14,433 bases of DNA, from the NCBI GenBank assembly GCA_025602915.1, contig JAHLJZ010000102.1, positions 64,001 to 78,433 of the forward strand, given 5' to 3'. Positions 8,294-14,433 of the stretch are shown piece after piece. How positions within the stretch are numbered: the stretch's first letter is position 1; each line of letters starts with the position of its first letter. Made by a program: the position numbers and the translations under genes. The stretch is from Paraphysoderma sedebokerense (Eukaryota; Blastocladiomycota; Physodermatomycetes; Physodermatales; Physodermataceae). The notes beneath the pieces were generated by a model that ran no database searches, was not told the origin of the DNA, and saw nothing but the letters and a program-made list of their open reading frames with translations.

Positions 8294-8306
8294 AGACAAA
8301 GAGGGA

Positions 8307-8311
8307 ACGCG
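8307..8311 (+). promoter_or_regulatory. ACGCG, possible MBF-type cell-cycle element of MCM2
   Basis: ACGCG within GGGAACGCGCGCCC lies about 90 nt before the MCM2 start codon. ACGCG is the core of the MluI cell-cycle box bound by MBF in yeasts, and the extended GC-rich form resembles an E2F site. MCM genes are known G1/S targets of these factors. A five-base match is weak on its own. Confidence 0.3.
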
Positions 8312-8365
8312 CGCCCAGAGGGAAACCGCAAACACTCTCGTCACCACCACCACTACATTCACATC

Positions 8366-8386
8366 ACTACTACTACTACTACTACT
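8366..8386. repeat. ACT trinucleotide microsatellite, 7 copies
   Basis: Seven uninterrupted ACT units end 11 nt before the MCM2 start codon, and a CAC run lies just upstream (8342-8353). It would lie in the 5' UTR if transcription begins upstream, so length changes could alter the leader without touching the protein. Confidence 0.95.
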
Positions 8387-8397
8387 CACATCCAACT

Positions 8398-11300
8398 ATG
8401 GTATTGTATCCTCCCCTCACCCTTCTATACTCCACCCACACACATCCCTTTCTAACATCCTTCCCTTTACTCCCCGCCAAACAGGCCGACCGCGAGAGAA
8501 AACGCCCCAGATCCGCCTTCGACGCTGAGAACCAGGAAAACTTGCCCCCTCCCTCCCAAGACACAGACCTCCATTCAAAGGACGATGAGCAATCACAGCA
8601 ACCCCAGAACTTTGAGGCCGAAGAAGCACCAGAACCCTTTGCCGAGGAAGAGGAATTGATCCCAGACGTCGACGACATTCCCCTCCTTGGAGAAGACGAG
8701 GAGGACGGCGAGGATTTGTTTGGTGACGGCATGGAAGAGTATGTCTTCTTCCATCTATTCATGATACATGATTGCATTTTCTATACTGTCGGCTGGCAAG
8801 AAACAACAGAATCACTCTTCGTCCACAGTCTTGTTGGCTCGTTGTTCTCGTGTTTTTGTTTACCCCTCCATGCCCCATGCCATGCGAAAATGACAGTTTT
8901 CACTTTACTTTTAAATCAAATTTGACCTCGATTGACTTTTTTATGAAATTAAATATCGTCATTCTCACATTACCGTAATTTTTTTCTTTTACCTCTACCA
9001 TCATCAATATGACAGTGACTACAAAGAAAACGATCGATTGGACAACTACGATTTAGGCGAAATCGATGACGACGATTACGATCAGATGGATGCTAGAGAG
9101 CGTGCTAGAGTGGAGAGAGAAATGAGAAGACGTGATGTAATGGAAGGAAGATTGCCGGCTGCCTTCCTCGACGACCAAGGTGTGTTTTGCCCCAGTTGTT
9201 CCTATCAGTGCTCATACGCCGTCATCACCCACCGGCTGACCTCCTTTTTTACTTCTCTCTACAAGACGATTACGAGGAGGATTTGATGACCCGTCGCCGA
9301 CGAAGACGTCAATTAGATGCCGTAGTGGACGATGACGAAGAAGAGGAGGAGGTTTGTACCTTTTTTTTTCAATCTACTGTTCAGAGCTTCCCATGGGCAT
9401 ACCAAACTCAACTCTGCCCGCTTAACGCAGGATCTACTCCTCGAAAATCTACACGACCTCAAAGGTCTCACCATCCCGGAATGGGTCTCCATGGATCGAC
9501 CCCGAAACACCATCAAGAAAGAATTCAAAAATTTCTTGTTATCATATGTGGATGAAAATGGTCACTCCGTTTATGGTGAACGTGTCAAAGTCATGTGCGA
9601 AGGTAAAGAACTGTCCTCATTGCCTTCCATGATTCCTAGGTACATATTGCGTTGTCGTCGACCTGAGCTTACCCTTTTGATTGCCATCATTAGCCAACTC
9701 GGAATCCCTCGAAGTCTCGTACATGCATCTTCAATCCACACACGCCATTCTCGCCTACCTTCTTGCCAACGCTCCCACTGATTTGCTCAAAATCTTTGAC
9801 GAAGTCGCATTCGAAGTTGTTCAAATCAATTTTGAAGAGTACGATCAGATTCATAAAGAAATTCACGTAAGAATCACCGATTTACCGAGTGTGTTGACTT
9901 TGCGAGATTTGAGGTACGGTTTGAAGTTTTCTATCTTTTCCTTGTCGAAACATATCTATCGTCTTACAAGTCACTGCGACGACCCTTCTTGATTCTCAGA
10001 CAACAACATCTCAATTCTCTCGTTCGAGTGTCTGGAGTCGTCACTCGTCGTACCGCCGTCTTTCCTCAGCTGAAATATGTCAAATATGATTGTACAAAAT
10101 GTGGAGCAGTTCTCGGTCCGTTCCATCAAGATGTGATCAAGGAAATCTCAATTTCAAGATGCTCCAATTGTAATGGAAAGGGTCCATTTAGAGTCAATTC
10201 TGAACAGGTTTGCATATTTAACGGCCTCTCCAACCGCGTTGGATAAAGGGTAATAACTGAAACATATTTTCACTTCTCGCTACAGACAGTCTATCGTAAC
10301 TACCAGAAACTGACACTTCAAGAATCTCCCGGAACCGTTCCTGCCGGTCGATTACCTCGTCATAAGGAAGTGATTTTGTTGTGGGATTTGATCGATTCCG
10401 CCAGACCCGGCGAGGAAATTGTAAGAAATCAAAGACTTAGTTCTGGTTTTTGAATTTAGCAACTAACTCTCCTCTTCCCTCCTTTTTCGCCTCAAATCAA
10501 CACAATTTATAGGAAGTCATTGGTATCTACCGCAACAATTTCGATCGTTCCTTGAATCTGAAGAACGGTTTTCCCGTTTTCGCAACCGTGTTGGAGGCAA
10601 ATCATATCAGTAAGAAAGAAGACATGTTTGCCAGTGTCAGACTCTCGGAAGATGATGTTAAAAAAATCAAGGAATTATCCAAAGATCCCAGAATCGGCAA
10701 GAGGGTATATTATTTCATGAATGCGTGACAAACCTCTTTAGGTTTTTTTCAAAGTGACGGAAAGACTAACCGCTTTCTGTATACCAATAGATTATCAAAT
10801 CCATGGCCCCTTCAATTTACGGTCATGAAGACATCAAAACCGGTATCGCGTTGTCCCTCTTTGGCGGTGTACCCAAGAACATCAAGAATAAGCATCGAAT
10901 CCGTGGTGACATTAATTTATTGATGCTCGGTGACCCTGGTACCGCGAAATCTCAATTCCTAAAGTACATTGAAAAAACTGCACACCGTGCCGTCTTCACT
11001 ACCGGTCAAGGAGCCAGTGCGGTGGGTTTGACTGCCAGTGTCAGAAAAGATCCGATCTCTAGAGAATGGACTCTTGAAGGTGGGGCTCTGGTGTTGGCTG
11101 ACAAGGGAGTTTGTCTGATTGACGAATTTGATAAGATGGGGGATGCTGATCGGTATGTGATTCACTTGCAACTTTAGATTCAGCTCTAAGATTTGAATGA
11201 CTCAAAATTCGATATATATGTACTTTGTTTCTTCTATTCACAGAACATCAATTCACGAAGCGATGGAACAACAATCCATTTCCATTTCCAAAGCCGGTAT

Positions 11301-12502
11301 CGTCACAAGTCTTCAAGCTCGTTGCGCTATTATTGCTGCCGCCAATCCGATTCGAGGTCGATACAATCCGCAAATCACATTCTCCCAGAACGTCGATTTG
11401 ACTGAACCCATTCTATCTCGTTTCGATATTCTCTGCGTCGTCAAGGACAGAGTGGATCCTACCATGGATGAATTGTTGGCGAGATTTGTCGTTGAGAGTC
11501 ACATTAGAAGTCACCCGACCGGTAAGAAAGGAGAAGAAGGCGAAGAAGCAGATACAGCGCTCAGACTAGGAGAAGAAACTGAGGATAAAGATGTAAATTT
11601 TGATGTTCACTTTATAATTTTAAAATTGGCGTAAACTGACAAATTGGTTCTTTAGTTGATTCCGCAAGATTTGTTGAAAAAGTATCTCATGTACGCAAAG
11701 GAAAAAGTACATCCCAAATCATCTAATATTGACGAAGACAAGATTGCAAAATTGTATGCTGAAATTCGTCGAGAATCATTGGTACGGAACTCAACATGAC
11801 ATCCTACTGTCGTTGTATTTTTATCGATGCCTTTTTTTAACACGCAGTATAATCTTAGGCCACAGGAAGTATCCCGATCACTGTTCGTCATTTAGAATCA
11901 GTTATCCGAATGGCTGAAGCCCACGCCAGAATGCACTTACGAGATTACGTTCGATCCGATGATGTTGATATGGGTATCAGAGTTTTATTGGAAAGTTTTA
12001 TCAGCGCTCAAAAAATATCGGTGATGAAGCAATTAAGAAAGGTGTGTAAATTTGATTCTTTATTAGGTAAATTTTCTCTTAGATATTTCATTTGGTACTA
12101 ATTTATTTCGGCTGTCTTCAGGCTTTCTCGAAATACATTACCTTCAATCGAGATAACGATGAACTACTGTATTTCATTCTATCGGATCTGACAAGAGATG
12201 CCGTGACTTTATTCCAATATCGTAATCCTGGCACCATGCCAAAAGCTGTTGCTATCAGAGAAGACGACTTGGTCGCCAAGGTGCGTTGTCGTTCTAAATC
12301 ATTACTCATTTTTAGCTCGCGTTTCTGTTCTCTAGATTTTTCTCGTACTAAATGTGTTGGTGTTCCCTTTTTGCTTGTCACTTATTAGGCTCAAGGACTC
12401 AACATTCACGACGTTCGGCCATTCTTTAAGAGTCATTTGTTTTTGAACAATGGATACCGATTCAATGCCGATGAAAGGGAAATTGTCAAACGATTAAGAT
12501 AA
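8398..12502 (+). CDS. MCM2: DNA replication licensing factor MCM2 (replicative helicase subunit), 15 exons
   Basis: MCM2 is one of the six AAA+ subunits of the MCM2-7 helicase loaded at origins in G1 and activated in S phase; its acidic N-terminus binds histones H3-H4 in other species. Exons: 8398-8400, 8485-8738, 9016-9179, 9266-9351, 9431-9602, 9694-9913, 10000-10207, 10286-10420, 10513-10704, 10791-11152, 11244-11592, 11656-11781, 11859-12041, 12122-12280 and 12389-12502. All phases fit, giving 908 residues against 904 in human. The acidic N-terminus is followed by [21 protein letters not shown] zinc finger has Cys331, 334, 354 and 357. Walker A is GDPGTAKS (525-532), Walker B DEFD (589-592), sensor-1 Asn633 and arginine finger SRFD (657-660). 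MCM2-specific matches include [16 protein letters not shown] and [23 protein letters not shown]. The first exon is the ATG alone; its intron has a TCTAAC branch point but is open in frame, so an unspliced start (MVLYPPL...) is possible. No broken motif was seen. Confidence 0.97.
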
Positions 12503-13409
12503 GCTTAGGAATAGGATATGCTGCCGATTATTCTAGTTCAGACAACCTAGTTTGTTCGTACTAAACAAAAATTTTACGTCGCCTGTAGTCTGACGTTTTG
12601 TAATATAGAATTTCTCCATTTACTTTATTTTTACAAAAGACTTTGTCAATAACATTAACATGTTGAATGAGTGAGTGTGTGTGTACCTGTTCAAATAGTT
12701 GGTTCAATTGTGTTGTCATCTGTGATCTGTGTTTTTAAAACGGCAAGTTATTGAGATTATTGTTTGTCAATGTATATTGTATCATCATCATCAATTTCGT
12801 TTTGTATTTGGATTTTAATTATAAAGCTTTTGTTCAACGTTCAATCTATATCTATATTTCTCTCCGAAGCCTACATTGGACATCAGATTGCATGATCGTC
12901 TGTGATGTCGAAACGTGAGCAACAACACCCTTTAGTTTCTTCACACTTCGAGTAGAGATGAATTCGAAAATGTTTTAAACCGTTGATCACAGAAATGTAA
13001 TTATATGATGTTATGAAAGAACAATCCACTTCTAATGCTACAAAATTACTTTTTTTTCCTAATTTGTATTATCTATCTGGAATCTACGTGCAAAAACTTA
13101 ATTAACGCAAACCTTTCATAATTTGATAACCAGTTCATCAAACGTTTACGCAAAGTTTTAACAAATCACATGTTCCTTTTCAATAATGAATAGATTGAAA
13201 TAATTTATTAAATGATTTTGGCTGATTCTGGCCCTCTGGGCCTTATTTCTCTCTTTATTATCTATATTTTGCTTTGATTATTTGGAAATTTTCGCGTCAC
13301 ATCAAAGAAATCCTTTACAAAAAATATCAGGCCCCGTTCAGGGTCTCCACATCCCTCCGACCTTTGAAACGTTCTAATTTAAATCAATTACGAAAAATTT
13401 CTTACTGCA
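12503..13409. other. AT-rich intergenic region between MCM2 and the protease-like gene
   Basis: No supported gene lies in these 907 nt. The first part should be the MCM2 3' UTR; no exact AATAAA was found near its stop. A short GT run (12670-12682), a TCATCATCATCA run (12781-12792) and a small GC-rich hairpin GGCCC-tct-GGGCC (13230-13242) are the only structures noted. A 63-codon frame at 13274-13465 lies in a different frame and overlaps the next gene; it was rejected. Confidence 0.5.
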
Positions 13410-14313
13410 ATGAGTTCGAAAGAGGAATCTCAATTCATCGTAAAGGAATTTCTCAAAGAAAATAGTGTCACTGATGAGGCAGTCATTGCCGAGGTTTTTA
13501 AATCTCTTAATTCGACAAAACCAGACACTCTACCGCAACTTACAATAACCGAAAACAGAAGTTGTGGAAAACTATTGGTGATTGAGAGTACAGGTGGTCA
13601 AGCGGGACTCATTACAGTTACTGGAGATTATGCAGTATTCTTGACTCCAGCGCACTGCTTAATGGCCTGCCCTGAACTCTCAAATGACGAAACAATATTA
13701 CTTATAGTATCGGAAAAAGAAAATGAAGATACCTTTTCTTTCTCTGGTTACTGGTACAATACCGTACAACGATGTGATCATGATACCTTCATTGGATTTC
13801 GCTATATTTTACTTCTACCCAACAGTAGAAGATAAAGAGTTATTTACAGAAAAACTTTCTCCTTATGACATACGACCATCCGGTAGTGACAATGACACTA
13901 CTCTCCGAAATATCCAATTGGACCTACTCCCGCAAGTGACTGTCAGTGGAAATTACAATGAAATACTCTATGTACAACGGAAAGATAGAAGTGATTTCGA
14001 ACCTGGTCATTCTGGCACTTTTGTCTGTGTCCATGAGAAGGATTACCGGTCACCTGGTGTTGTCATTGCTCGCGGCAACACAGAAGAGACAAGAAAGAAT
14101 GGAATTGCCCTGCGTTTCGACTTTATATTTGCACTCTTAAACGGAAAGAACTGCGTCAATGAAATGAGAGAGCTCTCAAGGCATTTGAAAACATATAAAG
14201 ATGAAACTGAAGTTCACAAGGAAAGAATAATTGGACGCAGCTTTGGTTTGATTCAGGATTTTATTTTATGGATTACTAGAATGATTGACATTCGTCAAGC
14301 CATCTATGACTAG
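13410..14313 (+). CDS. Trypsin-fold serine peptidase-like protein, frame broken by one base
   Basis: The first frame starts at ATG 13410 and ends at 13835; a second frame, shifted by +1, is open from at least 13723 to TAG at 14311-14313. Joined near 13755-13770 the protein would be about 300 residues. Trypsin-fold triad positions are recognisable: His82 in FLTPAHCLM (codon 13653), Asp in IPSLDFAIFYF (codon 13795) and Ser in EPGHSGTF (codon 14011), the last resembling the GDSG motif with His for Asp. His lies in the first frame, Asp and Ser in the second, so neither frame alone could be active. No signal peptide is seen and the N-terminus is polar (MSSKEES), which suggests a cytosolic protein unlike secreted trypsins. 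The C-terminal part is helical and charged, ending FILWITRMIDIRQAIYD. No acceptor AG lies in the overlap, so an intron is not a good explanation. Sequencing error, pseudogene or programmed shift remain. The exact family and substrate are unknown. Confidence 0.72.
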
Positions 14314-14433
14314 GTTAGGTTAGGGGAAATTAAACCAATTTTATTGTCCTTGAAAAAGGTACATATGTGTCTCAACCACCCAAATCGGATCCTTAGCATC
14401 AGATAGGAATAGTAGTCTTTAAAGGGCTTATCA
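14314..14433. other. Downstream of the protease-like gene; no gene seen
   Basis: The last 120 nt hold no recognisable gene. A TAGG-TTAGG-TTAGGGG run (14311-14326) overlaps the stop codon and resembles telomeric repeat units, but it is too short to call. Confidence 0.4.

Larger units (their letters stand above)
7801..8397. promoter_or_regulatory. GC-richer divergent promoter region upstream of MCM2
   Basis: No supported gene lies here. Several frames are open for 70-100 codons on both strands, largely because the DNA is GC-rich and repetitive, and two of the plus frames lack an ATG. Contents in order: short hairpins (CCCCTTGGGG near 7875; CCCCT-gtt-AGGGG near 7909), three imperfect AACAACGrC copies (7928-8000), the 18-bp minisatellite (8119-8200), an 11-bp tandem repeat (8263-8293), an ACGCG motif (8307-8311) and an ACT microsatellite just before the MCM2 start. 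Confidence 0.5.

Noticed and set aside
8275-8397. In-frame N-terminal extension of MCM2 starting upstream of 8398 with a run of Tyr codons
   Set aside because: The frame has no ATG start before 8398, since the codon at 8275 is not ATG. The Tyr run is the ACT microsatellite in the leader.
13274-13465. 63-codon frame overlapping the start of the protease-like gene
   Set aside because: It is in a different frame from the peptidase domain, with no motif, and it ends within that gene.
1-14433. tRNA, rRNA or transposable-element genes
   Set aside because: No cloverleaf with A and B boxes, no rRNA-like sequence, and no transposase or reverse-transcriptase motifs were seen on either strand.

Overview
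The window looks like a stretch of a filamentous-fungus nuclear chromosome. Genes are separate and monocistronic. They are cut by many short GT-AG introns, mostly 60-120 nt, several with a CTAAC-type branch point. Intergenic DNA is AT-rich, and the proteins are typical fungal housekeeping types (Kap123-like importin, Lcb4/5-like sphingosine kinase, MCM2). I cannot name the species. An early-diverging lineage (Mucoromycota in the broad sense) is a guess from the general feel of the proteins; I could not test it.

Layout from left to right. (1) 31-1850, minus: the 5' part (six exons, about 415 codons) of a Kap123/importin-4 family karyopherin that continues off the left edge. (2) 1851-2444: a divergent promoter region with a CACGTG box and a short palindrome. 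(3) 2445-4555, plus: a complete four-exon sphingosine (long-chain base) kinase of 615 residues. (4) 4556-5429: non-coding, with a 10-bp inverted repeat. (5) 5430-6235, plus: an unrecognised seven-helix membrane protein whose reading frame is broken by one base at a run of six T. (6) 6236-6661: a short convergent 3' region with an inverted repeat carrying AATAAA on both strands. (7) 6662-7653, minus: a second, different seven-helix membrane protein with two exons and perhaps a further 5' exon. (8) 7654-8397: a GC-richer divergent promoter region holding an 18-bp minisatellite, short tandem repeats and an ACT microsatellite. (9) 8398-12502, plus: a complete MCM2 replicative helicase subunit in 15 exons, 908 residues. 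(10) 12503-13409: AT-rich intergenic DNA. (11) 13410-14313, plus: a trypsin-fold peptidase-like gene whose His, Asp and Ser triad positions are all present but split between two frames by a one-base shift.

The genes do not form a pathway. Nuclear import (Kap123), sphingolipid signalling (sphingosine kinase) and DNA replication (MCM2) are independent housekeeping functions. The two membrane proteins and the protease-like gene are the accessory part of the window. I see no mobile element with ends, no rRNA, no tRNA and no CRISPR array. The items most worth checking are the two one-base frame breaks, the tail-to-tail pair of unrelated-looking seven-helix proteins, and the minisatellite in the MCM2 upstream region.
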